A stretch of DNA of 64,000 nt from positions 4,898,001 to 4,962,000 of the forward strand of contig NZ_CP016438.1 in assembly GCF_001685355.1 (NCBI RefSeq). The letters are read 5' to 3'. This DNA is from Streptomyces lincolnensis. Its GTDB lineage: Bacteria > Actinomycetota > Actinomycetes > Streptomycetales > Streptomycetaceae. The notes under the pieces were generated by a model. It saw only the letters and a list, made by a program, of their open reading frames with translations. It was not told the origin of the DNA and did not search any database. The position numbers and the translations under genes were made by a program. Positions 1 through 7,617 of this stretch are shown here, piece by piece. Each line of letters starts with the position of its first letter. The stretch's first letter is position 1.

Positions 1-535
1 GGGCCGCCACGTCGTCGAGCATGTCCAGGTAGTCGCCCGCACCAACAGTCCCCCCAGCCGCCTTGGAGCCGTGCAGCGCCGATGTCAGGACAATGCCGCG
101 CAACTCTGCTGGCTGCCTCGGTTCCCCGTTCTGAAAGTGCCAACGATTGCCGTGCGCACAAGCGTTGCGGAAGTGCCGCACGAACTGAAGCAACGGGCTT
201 GTCCTGTCACTCAGCCCGGCGCGCTGGATGGCATCACCCAGGCGGGCTGCACCATGCATCGTCGCGAAGTTCAGCAGATCCTCACCGAGTCCAGCACCCG
301 CAGTTGAGCTGGCTTTGGCGAAGATGTCTGTCAGCCGCTCCGCAGAGTGCGGGGTACCGTCATTGCGGTAGATGACCAACGGCGAGTCAGCGGTTTGCTC
401 GTACAGGTCGCGGTAGATGGCCATGAGCGGCTGACGGGGGTCAGCTAGCGGAAGTATGGCCAGGCTCAGACCGCAGAACCCAATCTTGAGTTCGTCACCC
501 AGCTGCGCGATGCGTTCCGCCTCGATGCCCGGCAT
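1..535 (-). CDS. HEPN-like protein, 3' end cut by window edge
   Basis: The minus strand is open from an ATG at 535 to the left edge, giving 178 residues without a stop. A purine-rich site (AGGGGGA) lies about 8 bases upstream. The protein begins MPGIEAERIAQLGDELKIGF. Near residue 133 it has FVRHFRNACAHG, which contains an R-N-x3-H arrangement like the R-x4-6-H catalytic motif of HEPN RNases. Known: HEPN domains are common in toxins, abortive-infection proteins and defence systems. Inferred: a HEPN-like or related nucleic-acid-handling protein; the visible sequence has no second recognised domain. Its position at the end of a tRNA-borne element fits accessory cargo. It could instead be an RNA-binding protein without catalysis. 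Confidence 0.6.
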   Translation of the reverse strand, partial: MPGIEAERIAQLGDELKIGFCGLSLAILPLADPRQPLMAIYRDLYEQTADSPLVIYRNDGTPHSAERLTDIFAKASSTAGAGLGEDLLNFATMHGAARLGDAIQRAGLSDRTSPLLQFVRHFRNACAHGNRWHFQNGEPRQPAELRGIVLTSALHGSKAAGGTVGAGDYLDMLDDVAA

Positions 536-973
536 GTTATGGCTCCCCCTGCCCAGTGACCGCTTGATCTCCGGCTTGCCGGTCAAAGCCGACGTCCAAC
601 AGGTGTCGGCCGCAATCGCCCTCGCCGAGAATACGACGGTCTGCTTCGTAATCCCGACACCCAGGAGCGGGCTGCATTGAGACGCGCATTCCCGCAACAT
701 CGACGCACATGTCGTCGGAACGACTCTGTCCGTCGACCCTCGGGTCACGTTATGGCTGAATGAGCAGCGGCGCAGCCCAACTGATAGCTCCCGTGGGCCC
801 CTCGTTTGCATGTGGCCTATCTGCGGACTCAGCTCGCCAGATCTGCCACGCCCGAGGCCCTGACGTGCTGCGTTATCTTGGCCTCAAAGGGCCTCCGGAG
901 CCGTGTGCACGCTCTCTGAACTTCAGTTTGCTGGCCAAGGACCTGCGGTCGGGCCCAGATGGGGAAGAGTTGT
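536..973. other. no gene recognised
   Basis: This 438-base stretch lies upstream of the HEPN-like gene and downstream of the small membrane-protein gene, both on the minus strand. Short open frames on both strands have no start signals and no recognisable protein features. It probably carries the promoter of the HEPN-like gene, but I see no clear -10/-35 pair. Confidence 0.4.
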
Positions 974-1270
974 TCAGCCGGTGATGGCAGCGCGGCCGAG
1001 CCTTTTGAGTACGTCCTCAGTCGACAGCTGTGAGTCGCGCAACTTCTCGTATCCGGCAACGACCTCATCCGGGTCCAAGCCTGCCGCTTTCGCCTCGCTA
1101 CGCAGGTCAGCAAGGTCGATGGCATCCCTAAGCGCCTGCTTGGCGGCCTCGGCGTCCTCATGCTGCAGCCGCTTGGCCGCTTCCTGCTGACCACGCTTCC
1201 ACATGTACCAACCTCCGCCGGTTCCGCCTGCCACGAGGGCACCAGCAGCGGCGAAGAAGAGAATGGGCAT
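974..1270 (-). CDS. small single-pass membrane protein with charged helical tail
   Basis: A 98-residue protein. Residues 1-22 form one hydrophobic segment (MPILFFAAAGALVAGGTGGG then WYMW). A long hydrophilic helix rich in Ala, Glu, Lys and Arg follows and could form a coiled coil. AAAGGA lies 7 bases before the ATG, which supports this start. The predicted topology is a short N-terminal anchor with a cytoplasmic tail. Neither the family nor the function is recognised. It lies inside the tRNA-Ser-integrated segment, on the same strand as the HEPN-like gene but 438 bases from it, so co-transcription is uncertain. Confidence 0.65.
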   Translation of the reverse strand: MPILFFAAAGALVAGGTGGGWYMWKRGQQEAAKRLQHEDAEAAKQALRDAIDLADLRSEAKAAGLDPDEVVAGYEKLRDSQLSTEDVLKRLGRAAITG

Positions 1271-2017
1271 CTCAGGTCCTTTCGTTGCCGTTCATAGGCT
1301 GCCAGGTCCGTGCCATCGTCACGGGCGATTCGGCGGAAAATGGCGATCTAGCCCCTACGCCAACCATCGGACGTCACCGCCGGAACAAGACGATGGGGCA
1401 CGGCACGCTGTTACCTCCATCAAGGCGAGTGGGCGAAGCGTGGCCGAGCCGAGCCGAGCCGAACAAGAGGGAACGCAGGCGCCTCAGAAGATGGGTCAGC
1501 GATACGGGGTGAGTGTCTAACTGCGTGACAACGCCGACGAACAACGGCGGACGCTCGCGAACGTCTGCGGACCGTCAGTACAGGTGAGAGGCACACCAGC
1601 CCAAGGCAGCTCCCCCACCCCAGTTGCTTCGGGACAAAGAGGTCATCATTCAAGGCCTCATCACCACGCTTCCGCCGGCACAGCTTGCTCTGACGGACGT
1701 CACCGGCCAGCGTGGCTGAGGCCCGGTGGTGGGTGCCGTGGCACACGCGCGCCTGACCGATCGACGCACCGACCGTCTTCGCTGACGTTCGTCGGCTGAG
1801 GCTCACATCCCAAAGGCCCCAGCCCCACCCAGGGGGCGAGATCGCGTATGCGGATGCGGGCTGACCAGGCACGATGCTGACCTGTGCCTACGTCCGATCC
1901 TTGCCGTCACTCCCCGTGGTTTCCCGCTGCTTCCTGCCGGAACGGGCACGCGTAGGGCACGCCCTCATGAAAAGCGGAATCTGCAACCGCGTCCGGTGGC
2001 GACGATAGCCTTTCAGG
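1271..2017. other. no intact gene; possible decayed coding remnant
   Basis: This 747-base stretch has no convincing intact gene. On the plus strand, two protein-like pieces in different frames suggest a frameshifted remnant: one around 1521-1580 reads LRDNADEQRRTLANVCGP, and one around 1617-1724 contains QLLRDKEVIIQGLITTLPPA and then stops. Neither has a start signal. A minus-strand frame at 1420-1872 is compositionally biased and looks like chance. Remnants like this are common in integrated elements. Confidence 0.3.
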
Positions 2018-2242
2018 ATGGTGGATCAGGGGCGGATAGTTCGATGTGAGAGATGTGCGGCCGAGTGGAAGGTCTGGGGGCCCGGTCTGCGCTTCTGTCG
2101 GCGATGTGGGCTGATGCTCGGGGCCGGAGAACAGCGCGACCGTCCGCCGCTGCCGGGAAGGAGGCCACAGGACTGGTGGGGTGCGGCAATCTTGCTCGTG
2201 ATCGTGGTGGTGATCTTTGTGCTCGTTGGGGATAAGGCGTAA
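2018..2242 (+). CDS. zinc-ribbon protein with C-terminal membrane anchor
   Basis: A 74-residue protein. Two cysteine pairs, CERC near residue 10 and CRRC near residue 27, form a compact zinc-ribbon. They are followed by a Pro/Arg linker and one strongly hydrophobic segment (WWGAAILLVIVVVIFVLVG) at the C terminus, so it should be a tail-anchored membrane protein with the ribbon in the cytoplasm. The Shine-Dalgarno match is weak (TTCAGG directly before the ATG), but the protein pattern is convincing. Such ribbons usually bind nucleic acid or a protein partner. The partner cannot be told from context. Confidence 0.6.
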   Translation: MVDQGRIVRCERCAAEWKVWGPGLRFCRRCGLMLGAGEQRDRPPLPGRRPQDWWGAAILLVIVVVIFVLVGDKA

Positions 2243-2414
2243 GAGTCGTGCCATTCGCGTGCCAGATCCTGCGGGACTCACGGGGAACAGCGGGGAATCG
2301 GTTGTAGATCCCCAACGGCTGGAGCCCCATTCCGCAGCAGGTCAGTGCGGTGCGCGCCCCCAAGAAACCCGAGCTTCCCAAGCTGAGAGCACGAGGTTCG
2401 CGGGCCGGCTAGCC

Positions 2415-2810
2415 TCAGCGTTCCCAGTGCTCCTCGCCGCCAGGCCCGACGGTGACAGGGGTGATACCGCATCCAGTCAAGTGCCATGACTCGAACTGTG
2501 GATCGGGTCCCACCCGCAAGCTGGCACCGGAGTGAAAGTCGATGCTCAGGTCTCCGCGGCCTTGGACGTCAACGGCTGTGACCGGCTGCCCGAACAGGCC
2601 GAGCACCGGGGCAAGAAGTGCTCCCGTCCCCGGCTCCAGCTCATGCCATGTGCCGCCTGCATCGCGAAGCCGAAACGACGTCTCCACGATCAACTCGGCA
2701 TCAACGCCACGTCCCCCGCCCACAGCAGGCACCTGCAAGTAGAGCCGTACCTGGTGATCGAACGCCGTCCGCTCGACAACAGAGCCGATCAAGGACATGG
2801 GCACCCTCAC
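2415..2810 (-). CDS. DUF6188-like protein
   Basis: A 131-residue soluble protein, predicted mostly beta, ending in the pattern SWHLTGCGI. This resembles the DUF6188 family, small proteins often seen near toxin-immunity and mobile regions in Streptomyces (assignment from memory). The chosen GTG start overlaps the stop of the upstream gene in a GTGA junction, which implies translational coupling. A second start (ATG, MSLIGSVVERT) lies four codons in. Catalytic residues are not recognised. Function is unknown, and an immunity-type role is only a guess from the family's usual surroundings. Confidence 0.6.
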   Translation of the reverse strand: MRVPMSLIGSVVERTAFDHQVRLYLQVPAVGGGRGVDAELIVETSFRLRDAGGTWHELEPGTGALLAPVLGLFGQPVTAVDVQGRGDLSIDFHSGASLRVGPDPQFESWHLTGCGITPVTVGPGGEEHWER

Positions 2811-3106
2811 TCTGCCTCCCGATCGACGGCTCTCAGTTCGGCTTGCCGCCGACGGGTGTACCCCGTCAGATCGTTCTTGATGGCCATGACGTCCTCGACC
2901 GGTATCCAGGTCGGTGCGCAGTACTGTGCGTCACATGACCGCGGAAAGGTGCCGTCAATCAGTGAGATACCGCTGAGGACCACCGCGCCGTCATCGTCGA
3001 TCTCGGTGCACAGAACCGGGTGGAAAGAGCAGTCCTCGTAGATGTCTCCCACTCGGATCCCGGCGGGGTTGCGGGGGCTCGTCTCGTGCTCCATGCGGCC
3101 CAACAT
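2807..3106 (-). CDS. hypothetical protein coupled to DUF6188-like gene
   Basis: A 99-residue soluble protein. It contains a beta-rich core (VGDIYEDCSFHPVLCTEIDDDG), a SCDAQYCAP stretch with two cysteines, and a basic helical C terminus. It is first in a two-gene unit: its TGA overlaps the GTG of the DUF6188-like gene. The start is uncertain. ATG at 3106 and ATG at 3094 (MEHETSP) are both possible, and neither has a strong ribosome site. The family is not recognised. The pairing, rather than any motif, is the main clue that the two products work together. Confidence 0.55.
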   Translation of the reverse strand: MLGRMEHETSPRNPAGIRVGDIYEDCSFHPVLCTEIDDDGAVVLSGISLIDGTFPRSCDAQYCAPTWIPVEDVMAIKNDLTGYTRRRQAELRAVDREAE

Positions 3107-3148
3107 GCCACGGGGGACCGTGCAGGGTCACTGAGATTCTGCCGGTCG

Positions 3149-3192
3149 CCGTCTCAGTTTCCGTCTCATTCAGCGCCGTTCATGGCCGTTCA
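3149..3192 (+). repeat. short paired direct repeats beside the att site
   Basis: CCGTCTCA occurs at 3149-3156 and 3161-3168, and GCCGTTCA at 3175-3182 and 3185-3192. All four lie within 44 bases, about 95 bases from the tRNA-Ser fragment. Closely spaced short direct repeats next to an attachment core resemble arm-type binding sites for a tyrosine integrase or its excisionase. No integrase gene is visible on this side, so the role is inferred. Confidence 0.4.
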
Positions 3193-3285
3193 GTGGAGAC
3201 CCGCAGCCGATGCCGACCAAGGAGCCGACCGCGCATGAACGCAGGTAAACGGCCCCGGACGAGACCAGGCAGAGCACCACCACAG

Positions 3286-3341
3286 TTGGAAAGTGTGTTG
3301 GGGGCAACCCCTCACGAGTTCGAATCTCGTATCCTCCGCCA
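3286..3341 (+). other. 3' half of tRNA-Ser: attachment site of an integrated element
   Basis: From TTGGAAA (anticodon loop, anticodon GGA) the sequence reads through the anticodon 3' strand, a long variable arm (TGTTGGGGGCAACCCC), a T-arm (GAGTTCGAATCTC), and the acceptor strand ATCCTCC with G and encoded CCA. No matching acceptor 5' strand (GGAGGAT) or D-arm lies upstream, so this is half a tRNA-Ser(GGA). It is followed at once by a terminator, as a native tRNA would be. Duplication of the tRNA 3' part is the usual product of tyrosine-integrase insertion, so this is an attL/attR site. The intact tRNA should lie left of the window. Confidence 0.75.
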
Positions 3342-3362
3342 GTGCCTCACCGGGCACGATGT

Positions 3363-3396
3363 CGAAGGGCCCCGCTGCTTGCAGCGGGGCCCTTCG
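3363..3396 (+). terminator. intrinsic-type terminator after tRNA-Ser fragment
   Basis: A perfect 15-bp stem (CGAAGGGCCCCGCTG with its complement) closes on a CTTG loop, 21 bases after the tRNA CCA end. It lacks a long U tract, as is usual in Streptomyces. It presumably ended transcription of the original tRNA-Ser gene. Confidence 0.8.
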
Positions 3397-3522
3397 TCGT
3401 TGGTCGGTTCGGTCTTCCTACTTTTGCGGCAATTGGGGGGTTACGGGGGAATGGTGCAACCGGGGCCTGCGGTCCGGCGACTTCAACGGGCAGACAGACA
3501 CGCCAAGCAAGGGAGATCAGCG

Positions 3523-3801
3523 GTGAACGCATACGGCGACACACTCGTCCCGGCGAAGGACGTCTGGTCCATCTGCGACCCGTACGCCCGTGAAGACGAC
3601 GGTGACTACCCGCTGCCGCCTCCCGACCCGGCTCAGCGGCTGGACATCCCCCTGCGGCCCGCCGACCGGCGCCGGCTGGACCTGTATGCCGCGCTCACCA
3701 TCCGCGGCGTCGCACCGCTCCCCGGCGACCAGGATGCCGTCGCCGCCATCAGCTCCCTCGGCGACGCGGTGACCGCCGCGGTGCTGCGCTGGGTTGCCTG
3801 A
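3523..3801 (+). CDS. small hypothetical protein
   Basis: A 92-residue soluble, acidic protein starting at GTG 3523 with AAGGGAG about 9 bases upstream. It has a Pro/Asp-rich N-terminal half (YPLPPPDPAQRLDIPL) and an Ala-rich helical C-terminal half ending AVLRWVA. No family, membrane segment or signal is recognised. It is the first chromosomal gene right of the tRNA att site and has no same-strand partner except the possible remnant downstream. Coding confidence rests on the ribosome site and on codon bias like that of neighbouring genes. Confidence 0.55.
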   Translation: MNAYGDTLVPAKDVWSICDPYAREDDGDYPLPPPDPAQRLDIPLRPADRRRLDLYAALTIRGVAPLPGDQDAVAAISSLGDAVTAAVLRWVA

Positions 3802-4041
3802 GCGGGTGGCTTTCCCGCCGCCGCGCAGGGCAGGGCCTCGGCCCCTGGTTCGGGTGGCGGCGCGCGGCAGGAGACCCCCTGGTGTCCCTCATCGAGACCG
3901 CGCAGCGGCTCCACTACGGCGCCGGCCGGTGCACCGAGCCGCAGGATCACGACGACGACCGGCCGGGCCGCACAGGCGGCAGTCCTTCGCACTGAGCGGC
4001 GCCATGGATTTCTCGGCGTGCCACTCGCCGGCGCGCTCACC

Positions 4042-4197
4042 ATGGATCCGTGGGTCGACGACGGCAACCGCACCAAGCGGTTCCGCATGCGGGGCGACAT
4101 CTACGACCCCCGGGGCCGCGCAGCGGGCGAGCGGCTCGACCTGACCGTCAGCTTCCTCGACGGACGGGACGGCGGGCTGAGCGACCTGCCCCAATGA
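4042..4197 (+). CDS. possible short hypothetical gene or gene remnant
   Basis: An ATG-to-TGA frame of 51 residues beginning MDPWVDDGNRTKRFRMRGDI and ending SFLDGRDGGLSDLPQ. The reading frame stays open upstream without a good start. Another protein-like piece, LVSLIETAQRLHYGAG, occurs in a second frame at about 3878-3990. Two protein-like pieces in different frames suggest either two tiny genes or one decayed gene. There is no ribosome site at the ATG, and no function can be assigned. Confidence 0.3.
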   Translation: MDPWVDDGNRTKRFRMRGDIYDPRGRAAGERLDLTVSFLDGRDGGLSDLPQ

Positions 4198-4240
4198 GCT
4201 GACCAGGGTGCTGATCAGGCCCTGTGCCACCACGCCCTGA

Positions 4241-5107
4241 TCAGCTCCCGGGCTGCCATCCGGACTGTGCCGTGAACACCTCCGCGTGTTCCGTCGCCCA
4301 CTGGGTGAACGTACGGGCCGGGCGGCCGGTGACCTTCTCGACCGTGTCGAGGACGGTGCGGCCGACCTCCGGGGTGTTGCCGTAGGCCTCCAGGAGGAAG
4401 GTGATCACTTCCTCGGGGTGGCCGGAGGCGCGCCACTGGGACACGGCCTCGTCCTCGGTGAGTTCGGTCAGGGTGATCCGGCGGCCTCGGGCCTCCCCGA
4501 TCACCCGCACCTTGTCCTCCACCGTGAGCAGGTCGGGGCCGGTGATGACGTACTCGTGTCCTGCGTGGCCCTGTTCGGTGAGGGCGACCGCGGCGACGGC
4601 GCCGATGTCGGACTCGTGGACCATGGCGCTGAGGCGGGTGACGAAGGGTTCGCGGACCTCGTCCGAGGCCACGACCCCGGGCGCCCACTCCAGGGCGTTG
4701 GACATGAACTCGACCGGCATGAGGACCGTCCAGGCCATGTCCTCGGTGGCGCGTACGGCGTCCTCCAGCAGGGTCGGGCCGCCGCCGTGGAGCACGGTGA
4801 TACGGCGTACGCCCGCCTCGCGGGCCAGGTCCAGGATGCGGGGGCCGGTCTCCAGGGGGGCGAAGTAGGGGCCGCCGAAGGTGATCAGGTGGAGGCCGGT
4901 GACGTCCTCCAGGGCCGGGATCAGGGTGTCGGGGTCGGTCAGGTCGCCCTGGACGACCTCGACGTCCGCCGGGAGGTCGGCTTTCGCGGCGTCCCTGGTG
5001 AGGGCGCGGACCGCGTGGCCTCGGGCCAGCAGCTCGGCGACGATCTGGCGGCCGACGGTGCCCGTCGCTCCGGTGACGAGGATCTTCTGTGCCTGGGGCT
5101 GAGTCAT
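4241..5107 (-). CDS. NmrA/SDR-like NAD(P)-binding protein
   Basis: A 288-residue Rossmann-fold protein. The glycine motif GATGTVG at residues 13-19 begins the NAD(P) site. The body (VRALTRD, QGDLTDPDTL, LPVEFMSNALEW-like region) matches the NmrA/atypical SDR family, which includes quinone reductases of the QOR2 type and redox sensors that bind but do not turn over cofactor. The catalytic YxxxK pair is not evident. The start at MTQPQAQK was chosen because the preceding 31 codons are low-complexity repeats. It lies 100 bases downstream of a same-strand LuxR gene, with a strong hairpin between them. Confidence 0.8.
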   Translation of the reverse strand: MTQPQAQKILVTGATGTVGRQIVAELLARGHAVRALTRDAAKADLPADVEVVQGDLTDPDTLIPALEDVTGLHLITFGGPYFAPLETGPRILDLAREAGVRRITVLHGGGPTLLEDAVRATEDMAWTVLMPVEFMSNALEWAPGVVASDEVREPFVTRLSAMVHESDIGAVAAVALTEQGHAGHEYVITGPDLLTVEDKVRVIGEARGRRITLTELTEDEAVSQWRASGHPEEVITFLLEAYGNTPEVGRTVLDTVEKVTGRPARTFTQWATEHAEVFTAQSGWQPGS

Positions 5108-5120
5108 GGAACGACCGTAG

Positions 5121-5155
5121 GAGGGCTTGCGGACACCTTCTGTCCGCAAGCCCTC
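5121..5155 (-). terminator. strong hairpin between LuxR and NmrA-like genes
   Basis: A perfect 15-bp inverted repeat (GAGGGCTTGCGGACA and its complement) with a five-base loop lies just upstream of the NmrA-like ATG and downstream of the LuxR gene. A further copy of one arm (TGTCCGCAAGC) lies at about 5191-5201. It could terminate luxR or act as an attenuator or operator for the downstream gene. Confidence 0.6.
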
Positions 5156-5207
5156 CTCTGCCCGCGAGCCCTCCACCGCCCGCGAGCCGACTGTCCGCAA
5201 GCCTTTC

Positions 5208-6266
5208 TCAGGCTCCCAGCGCCCTGGCCAGCAGCATCCCCCTGGTGTTCGTCGACGTCTTGGCGAAGACGGATTTCAGGTGGTCCTGGACGGTGTGTTC
5301 GGAGAGGGACATCTCGCGGGCGACCGTGTGGCTGTCGCTGCCCTTGGCCAGGTGGCCCAGTACGTCGGCCTCCCGGGGGCTCAGGGCGAAGGCTCTGGTG
5401 AAGAGGGAGAGGCGTTCCGCCGGGGAGGTCTCCTCGATGGTGACGGCGATGGTGTTCCGGCGGCCGCAGGGGAAGGCGTCGCCGATGCGGGCGGCGCTGA
5501 GGGTGAGCCAGAGGCCGTCGGCGAGGTGGACGCGGGAGCGGGGTGGGTTGGGGTCGACGCCCGCCTCGACGGCCAGGAGCTGGGCGGCCACGTCGTAGAC
5601 GCTCGCGTGCACCGCCGGGCGGCCGGGCCCGGGCGGGGTCAGCAGGCTCAGGCAGGCGTCGGTGTCGGGGGTCTGGGCGAGGACGCGCAGGTCGGGGGAG
5701 AGCAGCAGGGCCAGCGGACTCGTGCGGCGCGTGTGGGGCGGTCGTACGACGAAGGTGCCGGCCTGGCTGCGGCGCAGGGCCGCGGTCACCGGGGCGGTGA
5801 GGTGGGCCAGGTGGGCGGCTTCGGCGGGGGTGAAGGGGCGGTCGTAGCGGTAGAGGTCGAGGTGGCCCCAGCAGCCGAAGCGGTCCTTGAAGACCAGGGA
5901 GGCGATGTCGCGGACGCCGTAGGCGTGCAGGAGGTCGCGCCACAGGAGGCTGTGGGCGGGGTCGGGGAGGTCGCTGAGGAGGGCGATGCCGTCGAGGGCC
6001 GTCCAGCGGTGGACCGCGCTCAGGTACTTGAGGCGGGTCATCGTGGGCAGGTCCCGCGGGCAGGGGAGGTCGGCGACGGGTGAGCAGCCGACCGTGGTCT
6101 CGGGGTCGGTGAGGAGGAAGGCGTGGGCGTCGAAGGCGACGGCCGCGCGCAGTTCGCCGAGGAGCCGTCCGCGCAGGTTCCGGGAGTCGCCGCCGGTCTC
6201 GCAGAGGCGGCGGACCCGCTCGTGCGACCGTGCGTACGAGCTCACGGGGACGGCGGGGACGGCCAT
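5208..6266 (-). CDS. LuxR-type HTH transcriptional regulator
   Basis: A 352-residue regulator. The last about 65 residues (SPREADVLGHLAKGSDSHTVAREMSLSEHTVQDHLKSVFAKT) form a LuxR/GerE HTH with the typical DNA-recognition helix. The long N-terminal part looks like a GAF/sensor-like domain (FDAHAFLLTDPETTVGCSP, WGHLDLYRYDRPFTPAE). It has no receiver domain, so it is likely ligand-responsive rather than phospho-regulated. The start at MAVPAVPVSS is favoured over an upstream ATG because the first ten residues look non-coding. The downstream NmrA-like gene is a plausible target or partner. Confidence 0.85.
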   Translation of the reverse strand: MAVPAVPVSSYARSHERVRRLCETGGDSRNLRGRLLGELRAAVAFDAHAFLLTDPETTVGCSPVADLPCPRDLPTMTRLKYLSAVHRWTALDGIALLSDLPDPAHSLLWRDLLHAYGVRDIASLVFKDRFGCWGHLDLYRYDRPFTPAEAAHLAHLTAPVTAALRRSQAGTFVVRPPHTRRTSPLALLLSPDLRVLAQTPDTDACLSLLTPPGPGRPAVHASVYDVAAQLLAVEAGVDPNPPRSRVHLADGLWLTLSAARIGDAFPCGRRNTIAVTIEETSPAERLSLFTRAFALSPREADVLGHLAKGSDSHTVAREMSLSEHTVQDHLKSVFAKTSTNTRGMLLARALGA

Positions 6267-6360
6267 GATTCGAGCGTACGTCGCAAATCCCCACATTTCT
6301 GGGATGGGCCGCGCTCCGGGGAGAGGTCGAGCATGGAGGCATCGGACCTAGGAGCAACCG

Positions 6361-6765
6361 ATGAGCATCAGATCAGCATTCCCCGTGGTCGCGGCCGCCG
6401 CGGCCCTCGCCTTCGCCACCGCCGCGCCCGCCGCCGCGGCTCAGCCCGCCGCCACCCAGCAGGGCACGGTGTACGCGTGGATCAGTGACGGGTGGGGCGG
6501 CGGCACCGTCACCAGCAGCCCCGCCGGGATCTCCTGCCACACGACGGCGTGGGACCCGTACGCCGAGGACGCGAGCGCGCCGTACCCGGCCGGCTCGTGC
6601 GAAGCGACCTTCCCGGTCGGCACGCGGGTCACCTTCACCGCCACGCCCGACCCGGGGTCCTACGTCAACGGGGAGCCCTCCCCGACGTCGCTGACCGTGG
6701 TGTCCGGCTACAACTCCGTGTGGGTCATGTTCTGCCCGGACGAGGGTCTCTGCACGAGCTGGTGA
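6361..6765 (+). CDS. secreted small protein
   Basis: A 134-residue protein with a clear Sec signal peptide: MSIRS, a hydrophobic Ala-rich core, then APAAAAQPA with likely cleavage near residue 28. The mature part is about 105 residues, aromatic and Gly/Ser/Pro rich, with four cysteines (SCHTT, GSCEA, FCPDEGLC) that could form two disulfides after export. AGGAG lies 6 bases before the ATG. The family is not recognised. It is one of several exported proteins within 3.3 kb. Confidence 0.75.
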   Translation: MSIRSAFPVVAAAAALAFATAAPAAAAQPAATQQGTVYAWISDGWGGGTVTSSPAGISCHTTAWDPYAEDASAPYPAGSCEATFPVGTRVTFTATPDPGSYVNGEPSPTSLTVVSGYNSVWVMFCPDEGLCTSW

Positions 6766-6853
6766 CGCGCCGCCCCGATCGCGGACCCCGCGGGATTGTC
6801 TTCGCTGGTCGGGAGGGCTTCGTAGACAACGATCCGGTCGCCAGAGTGGTCCT

Positions 6854-7600
6854 GTGACCTACGAATCGCGTGTACCCGACCATCCGTACGTGCTCGTGAG
6901 CCAGGAGGCGACCGAGGCATCCGAAACGCTCGTCATGGCGTTGCGCTTCCTCGGTTTCGACGCGCACATCGCGGCCACGGGTGCCGATCTCATCCGTGAG
7001 GTGTGCCGCCGCAGACCCGACGCCGTCCTGCTGGACACGACCCTGCCCGACGGATGCGGGGTCGAGGTCTGCCGGCGGCTCCGGGCGGCGGGGGTCGACG
7101 CCCCGGTGATGTTCCTCAGCTCCCGGAGCGACATCGAGGGCAAGTGCCAGGCGCTCGCCATGGGCGGCGACGACTACGTCACCCGACCCGCCGATCTCAC
7201 CGAGGTGAGCGCGCGGATCCGGGCACTGGTCCGCCGTTCCCGGGCCGGGGGCCTGGCCCCGTCGCCGGCCGCCCACAAGCTGCGCGCGGCCGGCGTCGAG
7301 CTGGACGAGAACACCCGGGACGTGTCGCTGCACGGGCGGGCCGTCCGGCTGTCCGCGACCGAGTTCGCGCTGCTGAGGCTCCTCATGCGCAACGCCGGGC
7401 GGGTGATCTCCAAGGGGGAGATCCTGGACACCGTGTGGAACTACGGCTTCCAGGGCGAGTCGGGGGTCGTGGAGACCTACGTCTACTACCTGCGGCGGAA
7501 GCTGGGCGACTCCCGGCAGTCCGTGATCCGCACGGTGCGCGGGGCGGGGTACATGGTGTGCGCCGGGGATCCGGCGCACACCCACGGCACCGTGGCCTGA
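6854..7600 (+). CDS. OmpR/PhoB-family response regulator with degenerate receiver
   Basis: A 248-residue protein with an N-terminal receiver domain (about residues 10-125) and a C-terminal winged helix (LSATEFALLRLLMRNAGRV...YVYYLRRKLG). The phospho-acceptor Asp is present (VLLDTTLPDG, D61). The acidic pair that binds Mg2+ is replaced (VLVSQEATE where VVDD is usual), and the invariant Lys of the active site is Arg (VTRPADL, R111). No histidine kinase is adjacent. Inferred: an atypical regulator that may work without phosphorylation. The GTG start at 6854 is the only plausible one. Confidence 0.85.
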   Translation: MTYESRVPDHPYVLVSQEATEASETLVMALRFLGFDAHIAATGADLIREVCRRRPDAVLLDTTLPDGCGVEVCRRLRAAGVDAPVMFLSSRSDIEGKCQALAMGGDDYVTRPADLTEVSARIRALVRRSRAGGLAPSPAAHKLRAAGVELDENTRDVSLHGRAVRLSATEFALLRLLMRNAGRVISKGEILDTVWNYGFQGESGVVETYVYYLRRKLGDSRQSVIRTVRGAGYMVCAGDPAHTHGTVA

Positions 7601-7617
7601 GGAGCAAGCCCGTCACG

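Noticed and set aside
1420..1872. A 150-codon minus-strand frame in the element
   Set aside because: It has no ribosome site and an odd composition (many Arg, Ser, Cys). The protein-like pieces lie on the other strand.
3286..3341. A complete tRNA-Ser gene
   Set aside because: The acceptor 5' strand and D-arm are missing upstream; only the part from the anticodon loop onward exists.
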